A DNA stretch of 35,868 nucleotides from Dehalococcoidia bacterium. Its GTDB lineage: Bacteria > Chloroflexota > Dehalococcoidia > SZUA-161. Positions within the stretch are counted from its first letter, which is position 1; each line of letters opens with the position of its first letter. Below are positions 22,888 through 30,881 of this stretch, piece after piece. The notes beneath the pieces are model-generated. The model saw nothing but the letters and a program-made list of their open reading frames with translations. It ran no database searches and was not told the DNA's origin. The position numbers were made by a program, and so were the translations under genes. Where the stretch lies: contig JAUXAX010000018.1 in NCBI GenBank assembly GCA_030619685.1, positions 1-35,868 of the forward strand, written 5' to 3'.

Positions 22888-24982
22888 CCTGATCTTTTTT
22901 CCACCTGGCCCATGCTGGCCGGACTAGCTGCCTAGTTGAAGCCCTGGTTTCGACTGCATTGGAACTCCTGTGTAGTTCAGAGGCAATTTCAAGTAAAGGG
23001 GTTCCCGCCTCATAAAGGGACTTGAGCTTCTCGTCCTCACAGCCTGTCCAAGGTCGCCACCCATTAGGTGGATGATATTGCCGCTCTCTTTTAAGACATA
23101 GCCTGAAGGCTCTCCCCGCTATGGCGTTCCAGCTGCGGTTGGCGAAGGCCGCCAGCAGAACATCCGGGGAAGAGGAGGGCCACAACATCCTGAGTAGCCT
23201 CTCCTCATCCTCGCTCCACCGGCTGCCACGGCCGCTTCTCGCCTTTGGGCGGTAGATTGTGATTTGTTGCTCGAAGCCAGATCTCCAGATCATGTTGGCC
23301 TCGATGCGCTTGCGGTCATGGCGTAACTCTACTCTCTCGATGAGCAGTTTCAGTAATCGGTTTCGTAAACCGCGAGGATAACCTTGCCAGTTGTGCGGTA
23401 GCCGTGCCAGAAAGTCCCGAACTTTCCCGACATCGGCGGCTACCACGGTTTTCTTTGGCGCAGGTTTCGCCCTCACTGCCTCAAGCTGTGCTTGGGCCTC
23501 CCTAATCTGCCTCCAGTAGTATTCTTCCTTGTCTCGGTCTACTTGACCCGTTTCAGGGTCTACGCAGCAGGGAAGCAAAGCTTGCCATTTTTTGATCGAC
23601 TGCTCTAGGGCAGCCTCTTCTTGTTTGCGCCGGACCTCCTCTAGCTTCCCTTGGGCCGCCTCCTCTTCCAGCTTTGCCAGCACCTCCTCGGCGTAGGGGC
23701 TAAAGTCAAGCTGGTGTAGCACCTCGCCAGTTAATGGTTCGTCGACAAACCGAGCGGTGATGTCAAGGCAGATGGGTCCTTGCCCATCTTGGTAGTCATG
23801 GTCGCAGACATAATGCCAGTCAGAGTTGTGGCTGTGTATTAGCCTCAGCTGTGGGTCATTCATGCACCATAGTAATCCAGCCCACTCTAGTGGCTCGAAG
23901 TCGACGGCCCGCCCTTTGGATTTACTGGGGCAAGTCGCAACTTCATATGCCTCTACGAAGAGGTCATCCGGCACGATGGCTTCATGATTACTAGACATGG
24001 GCTTGCCATCACCCCACTGCCAGACTCCGATTAGCTTCGGGTTGGTGGCTAGACCTTTCACAAGCTCAGGGGTAATGCGGTAACCGCTCGGCGTCTTTAG
24101 GCAGCGCCTCAAAGCCGACCTGCTCTCCATGTAGGCCAATTCTTTTGGGAAGAATGGGAAGATGAGGTCTTTGACAGCCTGGGCGGTCTTGAGAAGGCTT
24201 CGTTGACGGACAAGCTCTCTTAGAACTTGAATCACCACGCGGGCATGAGGAAGATAAGGCTCTAACTTCCCGAGCTCATATTCCCCACTGGGCTTTTGCC
24301 CGATAATCGGTAGGATGAACCCTGCTGGGATAGGCTCGCCTACGTATGCCCCTCTCTCCGCCTTGCGCTTCTTGCGGCGGTGTAAGCGGATATGCATGCG
24401 CTTGAGTTCCTCAGCCCCCTCTTCTAACTCTTCGTGGATGATATCCCAGTCCCGCTCAATGCACGGGCTAAGGACGTCTTCAGGTGTCCGCAGCTTGCAA
24501 TTCGTACCTTTCATCAGCTTCAAGAGGGTGTACGACACTACCCTATCCGGGTCGCGGGATAGCCGGTTCGCCCCCTCGGTCACATATATTGCCCCCAGGC
24601 CTCCCTGTTTCAGCAGCTCTATCGTCCGGGTCAGGTCAGGGCGCTTGTCCTCAGGCAGGCTCCCCGATATGCCCAAGCCCAAACAATTGACGATGACTTC
24701 GCCGTCCTCCAACACGCCAGGGCGGGCTGCTCCCGCTTGAATGTCGGCCAGCCAGCGCTCCACCGTCGAAGGGTCAAGAGCAGTGTTGTAGCCGTCGTGC
24801 TTGGCCAAGGCCACGAGGGAAGCGATCTCCTTTACTGACTCGTGGCTATTCTGTACTTGGGTGAACCCCGAAAGCCTGCCATGAATCTCAGCCAGCCGAT
24901 CCGGAAGGCGACGAAGCTGCTCCCCGTCGGGCTTCTGTCTGCCATTCCTCCTCGCGTGTATGATTTCCTCAATTGTTACCAC
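22832..24982 (-). CDS. Large serine recombinase with C-terminal SANT/Myb-like domains
   Basis: 716 residues. The N-terminal resolvase domain has GRLSGFTQV, aligning with the VRQSSPQQV nucleophile motif (Arg36, Ser38), GLGISGS and EGANRLSRD (about 137-144) with a catalytic Arg. The recombinase domain (about 210-350; GAYVGEPIPAGFILP) and a weak zinc-ribbon region (LLWCMND to CDHDYQDGQGPIC) follow, then a coiled coil (EEEAAQGKLEEVRRKQEEA). Unusual are two C-terminal repeats, SRWSEDEERLLRMLW with SWNAIAGRAF (about 587-635) and PWTGCEDEKLKSLYEAG with SSNAVETRAS (about 644-685), which look like SANT/Myb helix-turn-helix units. Large serine recombinases integrate mobile DNA at att sites. The stop codon lies in portal-gene sequence. 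Confidence 0.85.
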   Translation of the reverse strand: MVTIEEIIHARRNGRQKPDGEQLRRLPDRLAEIHGRLSGFTQVQNSHESVKEIASLVALAKHDGYNTALDPSTVERWLADIQAGAARPGVLEDGEVIVNCLGLGISGSLPEDKRPDLTRTIELLKQGGLGAIYVTEGANRLSRDPDRVVSYTLLKLMKGTNCKLRTPEDVLSPCIERDWDIIHEELEEGAEELKRMHIRLHRRKKRKAERGAYVGEPIPAGFILPIIGQKPSGEYELGKLEPYLPHARVVIQVLRELVRQRSLLKTAQAVKDLIFPFFPKELAYMESRSALRRCLKTPSGYRITPELVKGLATNPKLIGVWQWGDGKPMSSNHEAIVPDDLFVEAYEVATCPSKSKGRAVDFEPLEWAGLLWCMNDPQLRLIHSHNSDWHYVCDHDYQDGQGPICLDITARFVDEPLTGEVLHQLDFSPYAEEVLAKLEEEAAQGKLEEVRRKQEEAALEQSIKKWQALLPCCVDPETGQVDRDKEEYYWRQIREAQAQLEAVRAKPAPKKTVVAADVGKVRDFLARLPHNWQGYPRGLRNRLLKLLIERVELRHDRKRIEANMIWRSGFEQQITIYRPKARSGRGSRWSEDEERLLRMLWPSSSPDVLLAAFANRSWNAIAGRAFRLCLKRERQYHPPNGWRPWTGCEDEKLKSLYEAGTPLLEIASELHRSSNAVETRASTRQLVRPAWARWKKDQVTWEVQGLKVLQGQSLGR

Positions 24983-24985
24983 CGT

Positions 24986-25336
24986 TCACCTCCGTGAATA
25001 ATGATTTCCTGAGTCATTGGCATCCTCCAGATGATACATTGCCGCCAGCGTTTCTGCAATGCGACCCATGGGCAACCTGCTGGGCAACGCTTCGACTCTG
25101 CCGCTGCGAATGCGAAAGCGGCCAGTTGGCGTCTCAAGCTCCCAGTCTTCCGCTCCCGGAGATCCGCAGCCTTGAAGAATGGGAGCCTCTTGTAGAAACT
25201 GAGTCAACGCCGCGTTCATTATCTCGTCGATCGTGGCTTGGCCGGCATCGCCCCGGTTTACTGCTGCACGGGCTACGAGGTCGCTATCCAACCGCTCTTC
25301 AATTCCTATCACTATCCGGACCATTACTCCGTTCAA
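24986..25336 (-). CDS. Hypothetical protein cotranscribed with the serine recombinase
   Basis: 116 residues from TTG 25336, which follows gaggaggt at good spacing; ATG 25324 is the alternative. It ends three bases before the recombinase start. The sequence begins VRIVIGIEERLDSDLVARAA and includes TIDEIMNAALTQFLQE and ETPTGRFRIRSGRVEALPSR. No family recognised; the tight spacing suggests a role with the recombinase, for example control or directionality. Confidence 0.6.
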   Translation of the reverse strand: MNGVMVRIVIGIEERLDSDLVARAAVNRGDAGQATIDEIMNAALTQFLQEAPILQGCGSPGAEDWELETPTGRFRIRSGRVEALPSRLPMGRIAETLAAMYHLEDANDSGNHYSRR

Positions 25337-25466
25337 CGTACCTCCTCAGAGCCTCGCGCACTAAGTGAGGCACACCTTTCAGCCCCTCCCCTGGCCATAG
25401 AGCCTCGGCATAAGCGACCAACCTAGTCCACAATTGGCTCCTGACCCAAAATGCGCGCTTTAGCAT
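25299..25466 (-). CDS. Small ribbon-helix-helix-like protein
   Basis: ATG 25466 lies six bases after ggag and is preferred over GTG 25487, giving 55 residues. FWVRSQLWTRLVAYAEALWP then GVPHLVREALRRYVERS resembles the strand-helix-helix of CopG/Arc DNA-binding proteins. It overlaps the next gene by 38 bases and is probably the first gene of the recombinase operon and its regulator. Confidence 0.5.
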   Translation of the reverse strand: MLKRAFWVRSQLWTRLVAYAEALWPGEGLKGVPHLVREALRRYVERSNGPDSDRN

Positions 25467-25699
25467 TGTCAACTCCAGGCACCTCACTGTCTATTTGTAA
25501 CTTACTTTCCTATGCTTTCTGCGTAGTGGGCTATCGCCCTCATGCCTTGCCAAACCCAAACCCGCTCAGCACAAGCTGAGACTTTCGGCATCAGCTGACC
25601 GCTCATACTCAAGTCTAATCTTGCATCGGCCTACACAATCTGCTAAAATGTTCAATGGGCATACGAAAGAGGCAGGCTCGCCTGTTTCGTCGCCCAAGG

Positions 25700-25728
25700 C
25701 GGTGAGTGCATCAACCAGTCACCGCCTC
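25700..25728. terminator. Hairpin downstream of the zinc-ribbon gene
   Basis: ggcggtga pairs with tcaccgcc around a 13-base loop, between the zinc-ribbon gene (ends 25746) and the recombinase operon. cgtttt follows on the plus strand. Confidence 0.4.
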
Positions 25729-25745
25729 GTTTTGTATGTGCTACT

Positions 25746-26285
25746 CTATTCTACCCCCAGCAACGCATACATTGCCACGTTCCCACAAGTCGGACACCTC
25801 AGATACTCGGCCCCATCGGGACTCACCCTAGAGCTGGAATGGAGTAACTCAACGGGCTGTTGGCAGTAGTGGCAGTAGGCAGTGTAGATGACATCTCCCA
25901 TACCTGCGCCGTTGGACTGCTGTCCGTTCCCCAGGGTTGACGCTGGTCTGGCGAGGTCGATCACCAGCTCGGTGGTGCAGTTCGGGCACTCAACCTGAGT
26001 CACCCTCCACCGTGGTGGGTTCGGAACCTGAATGGGGAACACTGCTGAACAGCGAGGGCAGTTCACCTGCCACACTGTAGGCGCCCGCTTGGTGGCCTGA
26101 GCTGTGGCGTAAATACCCAGAGCGGCTAGGCCAGCCAATGTGGCAATGCCGAGAAACTTCCCCCAATCCCCAGTATCCCCTGTCCGACTTTCGTAGTCCT
26201 GCTTACGGCGGTCCAGTTCACGCCTCTCGTTGATGTCTAGTGGTATATTCCGCTGTCTCGGCTCTGACATTTCGGTTGTCTGCAT
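25746..26285 (-). CDS. Membrane-anchored zinc-ribbon protein
   Basis: 179 residues. A charged N-terminus (RRELDRRKQDYESR) leads to one helix (FLGIATLAGLAALGIYATAQ). A first zinc ribbon has NCPRC and ECPNC (about residues 75-105), and a second CHYC and CPTC (about 135-170). ATG 26285 is preferred because the promoter at 26299-26327 would start the transcript only about seven bases upstream; an internal ATG lies 15 bases further. The function is unknown. No link to the recombinase operon beyond shared strand. Confidence 0.65.
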   Translation of the reverse strand: MQTTEMSEPRQRNIPLDINERRELDRRKQDYESRTGDTGDWGKFLGIATLAGLAALGIYATAQATKRAPTVWQVNCPRCSAVFPIQVPNPPRWRVTQVECPNCTTELVIDLARPASTLGNGQQSNGAGMGDVIYTAYCHYCQQPVELLHSSSRVSPDGAEYLRCPTCGNVAMYALLGVE

Positions 26286-26298
26286 CTTTGATGCATCA

Positions 26299-26327
26299 AT
26301 CCTACATCAAAATGAGCCCTTTGTCAA
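26299..26327 (-). promoter_or_regulatory. Promoter giving a nearly leaderless transcript
   Basis: On the minus strand TTGACA (26322-26327), a 17-base spacer and TAGGAT (26299-26304). The expected start is near 26292 and the ATG at 26285. Confidence 0.5.
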
Positions 26328-26811
26328 GTCGTTGGGGGAGCGATACCAGAACATTGTTAGCAGAATGAAAAGAACAGCGAGGGATGGCCGAGACCGTGAG
26401 GAATTCCTCTTGGCTTCCCTGCTGCGTGCTCAGGCCCTCACGACACTTGCATTTCTCTATTTAGAATGCAGTCATGACTAAAAGGGAGAGCACAGTCCCT
26501 CGGTTGCTTTCACGATTGGGGTTATATGTCCCCGTGGAGAGCCTTTGGTCGAAACCAGCGCATACTTAGACTGAACAATTTAGACTCTTGTTACCTAGCG
26601 AACAGAACAAGCTTCTGTGACGGCTATACAGTTTGACAATAGTGAAATCTCAGCTTCAGCAGTGCAGTGACCCTTTGCCCAGCCGCTTCCTGGTTGTCCG
26701 GTGTTTGTTATATCATGTGAGCCAGTCGATTATCTGGCTTGTCTGACGTTCAGTTTGTCTGGTTTCGTCTGGCACTCTGAACGGGGAGCTGTGGTTAAAA
26801 TAATAGTAGCG

Positions 26812-26833
26812 GCCTGCAGGAGTGCAGGCTTTT
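26812..26833 (+). terminator. Intrinsic terminator without an obvious gene
   Basis: gcctgca pairs with tgcaggc around ggag, followed by ttttgtcttct. I see no convincing gene upstream in 26286-26811, so it may end a small RNA or belong to a decayed gene. Confidence 0.5.
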
Positions 26834-26840
26834 GTCTTCT

Positions 26841-26932
26841 ATGGCTACTACTATATCTACTACCTATATCTACTACTATATCTATTACTATATCTATTTA
26901 CTATATCTTTTACTATATCTTTTACTATTTTT
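26841..26932. repeat. Degenerate minisatellite
   Basis: About 90 bases built from tactatatct-type words of 11 to 13 bases, nearly all pyrimidine-T-A. The 5' copies have tactac spacers and the 3' copies tttt spacers, suggesting stepwise expansion. No gene is supported in 26933-27206. Confidence 0.85.
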
Positions 26933-27029
26933 CTCCTAGGGCAAACGTCCCAGTGACCCTGAACTCAGAGCCCTGGGGCTGAAAAACAAGACACTATATG
27001 GACAATCGTTCAGTCGTGGGCCGAGGTGC

Positions 27030-27125
27030 CCCCTACTGCTCCAAAACGGGGATACTGTTCTAGCCATAAGAAAAGAGACTGATTCTGCTGCGCTCGGAAA
27101 GGACTAGGTTTTGATGCGAAGGCTT
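27030..27125. repeat. Dispersed repeat family, partial copy 3
   Basis: Contains ctgctccaaaacggg and gctgcgctcggaaaggact, both found again at 27585-27625 (the first inverted); the second also recurs near 12123-12145. Confidence 0.5.
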
Positions 27126-27206
27126 CTCAGACGAGATAGGTCAGACAGAACTCTGCCGACTGTTCATCTTTGGCGAACCTAACTACGGGAGAGGACGGAA
27201 ACCCTG

Positions 27207-27407
27207 TCAAGCGACCCGCGCCGCATACTCCCTTCTCGCTTTGTCACTGACTAACCTGAACCTCTTGACCCGCCCCCTGAACCCCAGGCTGCTGTTCAAC
27301 CTCTCCTTGATGTATTCTGCCAACTCGTCTCTGGTCAGGTGGCTGGCCCACTTCTTATCCAGATCCAGAGTAACCTTGAAAGTGATCTGTTCCTTGTCGA
27401 TTTCCAT
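27207..27407 (-). CDS. Small hypothetical protein with a putative operator
   Basis: 66 residues from ATG 27407 after agagggac. The sequence MEIDKEQITFKVTLDLDKKW, then SHLTRDELAEYIKERLNSSL and a basic RGRVKRFRLVSDKARREYAA tail. The beta-start and helical middle resemble small phage or plasmid regulators, but no family is recognised. The promoter and operator described at 27428-27486 imply tight regulation. Confidence 0.6.
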   Translation of the reverse strand: MEIDKEQITFKVTLDLDKKWASHLTRDELAEYIKERLNSSLGFRGRVKRFRLVSDKARREYAARVA

Positions 27408-27427
27408 CAGTCCCTCTTTCTTGAATT

Positions 27428-27486
27428 ACTGGCGTTGCGCCATTGACTTCTTGCGCCAGTATATATATCGCTGTAGAATATCGCAA
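27428..27486 (-). promoter_or_regulatory. Promoter with operator at the transcription start
   Basis: On the minus strand TTGCGA (27481-27486), a 17-base spacer and TATACT (27458-27463). From the -10 box onwards lies the inverted repeat actggcg/cgccagt (27428-27434 with 27454-27460) containing two direct copies of tggcgcaa 16 bases apart. Confidence 0.6.
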
Positions 27487-27584
27487 GCTATGGGTTTGCT
27501 GGGTAACGCGAGGCTGACTTAGCGGGTTTGATGGTGACCTGCCCCCCAAAAATCGGTCCAGGTAAAATGTCAGACCCCGGGCCG

Positions 27585-27725
27585 AAAAAGGGAGTCGTTT
27601 TGGAGCAGCATGCCGCTCGAAAAGGACTCGGTTTTGGAACGCTTCCTGCTCTCAGCAAGGAGGTTTTATATTTAGCGTTCTTTGCCTGGGCACCCCCGAT
27701 GCAGTTGGTGGTCGGGGCATGCACT
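27585..27725. repeat. Dispersed repeat family, copy 4
   Basis: gtcgttttggagcagc, ccgctcgaaaaggactcggt and a terminal ggtggtcggggcatg edge match the other copies. Overlapping open frames here on both strands look non-coding. Confidence 0.5.
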
Positions 27726-27804
27726 TTCACAGGAATATACGATGGGCAATGACTATCCACCATACCTTCTGCTTATCATGTTAAAATGTCTACAGACAAA
27801 ATGT

Positions 27805-27810
27805 TATAAT
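27805..27810 (+). promoter_or_regulatory. Probable -10 box of the trehalose synthase gene
   Basis: A perfect TATAAT about 100 bases before the start codon. The -35 region (ttaaaa, 18 bases upstream) is poor. Confidence 0.35.
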
Positions 27811-27909
27811 TTCTTGGTTTTTACCTTCCTTGTGATGATTTCTAGATGTACAATTGCATAAAATTAGACGGCATTGGATTTTAATGCCAATAGTAACAGG
27901 CGACTTCTT

Positions 27910-29400
27910 ATGATACAGCGAACTCGCACAAAGATTGATACTGTGTCAAATCCAAAATCCCAAAACAAAGACCGTACGATCGGTCGGGTTGTAATTGTCT
28001 CAAACCGCCTACCCATCGTTATAGTGAAAAGAGATGGTGAAAGGTGGCACATCAAGCCTGGTCAGGGCGGGTTGGTCACTGCGCTAGCCCCGGTTCTACG
28101 TGATAGAGGAGGTCTGTGGATTGGCTGGCCCGGAACTTGGGAAGACGTTGACTTCGATAAGTTATTAGCTATGGGCAGTAAAGATGCGGGGTACGAGCTG
28201 AAGCCAGTTGTGTTAACCGCGGAAGAGATCAATCAATACTATTTCGGATTCTCAAATGAGATCTTATGGCCACTTTTCCATGATCTTCAGTCACGCTGTA
28301 ACTTCGATCCCTCCTATTGGAGCATGTACCAGGCAGTCAATCGTAAATTCGCGCAAGTGGTAGCCGAGAACACTGGCGCCGACGACTACATCTGGGTGCA
28401 TGATTACCACCTAATGCTGGTAGCAAGGGAGTTGCGCGGCATGGGTGTGGAGAATAAGGTCGCTTTCTTCCTCCATACTCCCTTCCCCCCTCTTGATATT
28501 TATATGAAGCTGCCGTGGCGCTCACAAATACTTGGGGCCTTCTTGGACTATGATCTAGTAGGTTTTCAAACGCCACGTGATCGAAACAACTTCATCCATT
28601 GCCTTGAAGCCCTGATTAAACGCGTCGATGTCGATGCCAGAAGGCGGGTATGTACGCTGGCCGTTTCTCAAAGAGAAACTAAGATTGGGACTTTCCCCAT
28701 CGGCATAAACTTCAAAGAGTTTAGTCGACAAGCATCAAGGAAAACCATAGTCAAGGTGACCGATGGATTGCGTGACGCCCTAGGCAAACGTCAGATCATT
28801 CTCGGACTGGACCGCTTAGACTACACTAAAGGTATCCCTGAGAGGCTGCGAGCGTTCCGAAGTGCTCTAGAGCACTTCGACGATCTGCGCGGCAATATAA
28901 GTATGGTTCAAATTGTCGTTCCTAGTCGAGAGGACATCCCTGAGTACCAAGAGCTAAGATCTGAGATCGAGGGCTTGGTGGGTGAGATTAACGGCCAGTT
29001 TTCCGAGCCGGGCTGGATACCAATTCATTACATGTTCAGGAGTTTGGAACGAGATGAACTTCTCGCATTTTATCGTGCTGCCGATATTGCCCTGGTAACA
29101 CCTCTAAAGGATGGAATGAATCTAATTGCAAAGGAATATTGTGCGGCTAAAATAGATAAACGTGGTGTTCTAATACTAAGTGAATTTGCTGGATCTGCAA
29201 CCCAATTGCGTAGGAATGCACTATTAGTCAATCCCTACGATATAATAGGTATGGCAAATGCTATCCACCGAGCATACACAATGAGCGATGACGAGCGGCA
29301 ATTGCGAATGCGAAGGCTCCGAAAAATCATCGCGCGGCGTGATATATTCTGGTGGGTAGACTCCTTTCTGCAAATAGCCACTGATGAAGCGTGCAGATAG
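27910..29400 (+). CDS. otsA: Trehalose-6-phosphate synthase (GT20)
   Basis: About 496 residues from ATG 27910; TTG 27874 is an alternative and neither has a strong ribosome binding site. The enzyme joins UDP- or GDP-glucose to glucose-6-phosphate. Signature blocks are present in order: VVIVSNRLP, GQGGLVTAL, WIGWPG, WVHDYHLMLVA, FFLHTPFPP, LGLDRLDYTKGIPERL and DGMNLIAKEYCAA. Length matches the family (E. coli OtsA 474). No OtsB phosphatase is encoded alongside, so dephosphorylation must come from elsewhere. Trehalose is a compatible solute, so an osmotic or stress role is likely. A dispersed repeat separates it from the PfkB gene. Confidence 0.93.
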   Translation: MIQRTRTKIDTVSNPKSQNKDRTIGRVVIVSNRLPIVIVKRDGERWHIKPGQGGLVTALAPVLRDRGGLWIGWPGTWEDVDFDKLLAMGSKDAGYELKPVVLTAEEINQYYFGFSNEILWPLFHDLQSRCNFDPSYWSMYQAVNRKFAQVVAENTGADDYIWVHDYHLMLVARELRGMGVENKVAFFLHTPFPPLDIYMKLPWRSQILGAFLDYDLVGFQTPRDRNNFIHCLEALIKRVDVDARRRVCTLAVSQRETKIGTFPIGINFKEFSRQASRKTIVKVTDGLRDALGKRQIILGLDRLDYTKGIPERLRAFRSALEHFDDLRGNISMVQIVVPSREDIPEYQELRSEIEGLVGEINGQFSEPGWIPIHYMFRSLERDELLAFYRAADIALVTPLKDGMNLIAKEYCAAKIDKRGVLILSEFAGSATQLRRNALLVNPYDIIGMANAIHRAYTMSDDERQLRMRRLRKIIARRDIFWWVDSFLQIATDEACR

Positions 29401-29454
29401 TCGCGATTGTCCTGTGAACAACCATCCCAGCTTCGAATCAATCTCATATCACTT

Positions 29455-29735
29455 TTACCCTGATGGGGTTCGGGGCATAGAATACCTATAGCATTTGTGG
29501 GAGTAAGCAAGAGGCAGGCCTCTTGGTAAGAGACTCCAAGAAACTCGCAAGCCAGCGTTCCTCTTTTAGGTCACATACCGGTTCGATTGCGGGGGCAACG
29601 TAGGATGGATAAAGGAACGAAGGTAGCCACTACGCGGATGCTCCGCTGAAGATAAGGTGCACACGTGATTCTGTGCAGACCTTTCTTAACTGGAAGCTAG
29701 AGGTCGTTTTAGGTCAGTAGGTAAAAAAGGAACCT
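29455..29735. repeat. Dispersed repeat family, copy 5
   Basis: gatggggttcggggcatagaa (29463-29482), agccagcgttcctctttta (29542 onward, matching 17190-17225) and a hairpin-bearing block gtgcacacgtgattctgtgc with acctttcttaactggaagct (matching 16330-16375). No gene is supported in 29401-29839. Confidence 0.65.
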
Positions 29736-29839
29736 CTATTATGGATTCTTTTTTCACAGTCGCTCAAGACCGGGGAAAGCGAAAGTTCCCATATGAGTCC
29801 TTTATGTTGCGGTAACGTGGTTGACAAGGGTGGACATGA

Positions 29840-30835
29840 ATGGTACAAAGTGCGCACCGGATCGTCATGACTTATGCGAAGACAGGTCAAATGGAAGTAG
29901 GGCTAATAGCGACATTAACGATGAACCCCAGTCTTGACAATACCTCCTATGTAGACCGAGTGATTCCTGAGAGGAAGTTACGATGCAAGTCGCCGCGGTA
30001 TGAGCCAGGTGGTGGAGGTGTCAACGTAGCACGGGCTGTCCTCAGACTCGGTGGAAGGGCGATAGCGTTCTATCCAGCAGGAGGCTCTACTGGGAAGCGG
30101 CTCACGGACTTGCTGAACAACGAAGGGATCGACAGTTGGCCGATACCTATTGCCGGATGGACACGCGAGAATCTGATGGTATATGAAGAGTCTACAGGGC
30201 AGCAGTTCCGTTTCGGCATGCCAGGACCGACGCTTCAGGAAGACGAGTGGAATCAATGCCTCGTCGCGTTGTCCGAGTGGAGCCCCAAACCTAGCTACAT
30301 AGTTGCTAGCGGAAGCCTTCCTCCTGGAGTGCCAATGGATTTCTATGCTCGTGTGGCGCGTGTTGCGCGCAGTATTGGGGCGAGACTGATAGTGGATTCC
30401 TCCGGTGAGGCGCTTTCTCTCGCGGTCAGAGAGGGCGTTTTCCTTATCAAACCAAACCTGCGTGAGTTCACTCAACTTGTGAAACGCAAAATACGGGACG
30501 AATCCCAGCAGAGAACCCTCGCGAAGCAGATCATTGAAAGCGGACAAAGCGAAGCGGTGGTGATTTCCCTTGGGGCTGGGGGCGCTACTTTAGTGACGAA
30601 CGAAATCAGTGAACATGTGAGGGCGCCAACCGTACCAGTGGAAAGCAATGTTGGGGCGGGAGACAGCATGGTGGCTGGGATCGTACTGGCCCTGACAAAG
30701 GGACTCCCGCTGCGAGAGGCCGCTCGTTTTGGCGTAGCGGCTGGTGCTGCGGCTGTAATGACGCCGGGGACAGAGTTATGCCGCCGCAAAGATGCGGTCA
30801 GGCTTTACAAACTGATGCGTTCAATGCCCACCTAG
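29840..30835 (+). CDS. pfkB: PfkB-type 6-phosphofructokinase
   Basis: 331 residues. It closely follows E. coli PfkB: TLTMNPSLDNTSYVDRVIPE, EPGGGGVNVARAVLRLGG, the WTREN.MVYEESTGQQFRF block, GSLPPGVP, VDSSGEALS, IKPNLREF and the ATP/catalytic signature NVGAGDSMVAG. It phosphorylates fructose-6-phosphate (or a related sugar phosphate) with ATP. ATG 29840 lies behind aagggtgg; ATG 29891 would give a length nearer the family norm. It is monocistronic in appearance, same strand as the trehalose synthase. 1-phosphofructokinase or tagatose-6-phosphate kinase activity is the alternative. Confidence 0.88.
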   Translation: MVQSAHRIVMTYAKTGQMEVGLIATLTMNPSLDNTSYVDRVIPERKLRCKSPRYEPGGGGVNVARAVLRLGGRAIAFYPAGGSTGKRLTDLLNNEGIDSWPIPIAGWTRENLMVYEESTGQQFRFGMPGPTLQEDEWNQCLVALSEWSPKPSYIVASGSLPPGVPMDFYARVARVARSIGARLIVDSSGEALSLAVREGVFLIKPNLREFTQLVKRKIRDESQQRTLAKQIIESGQSEAVVISLGAGGATLVTNEISEHVRAPTVPVESNVGAGDSMVAGIVLALTKGLPLREAARFGVAAGAAAVMTPGTELCRRKDAVRLYKLMRSMPT

Positions 30836-30881
30836 CCACAGGGCTTCTTAATATCTAATAAAGGAACCATTGGCTAGTTGG

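Noticed and set aside
26230..26481. 83-residue plus-strand frame with a protein-like C-terminal half
   Set aside because: It begins inside the promoter of the zinc-ribbon gene, and no ribosome binding site was found for its internal ATG.
27488..27763. Overlapping open frames on both strands
   Set aside because: They coincide with a dispersed repeat copy; neither has a start signal or a family match.
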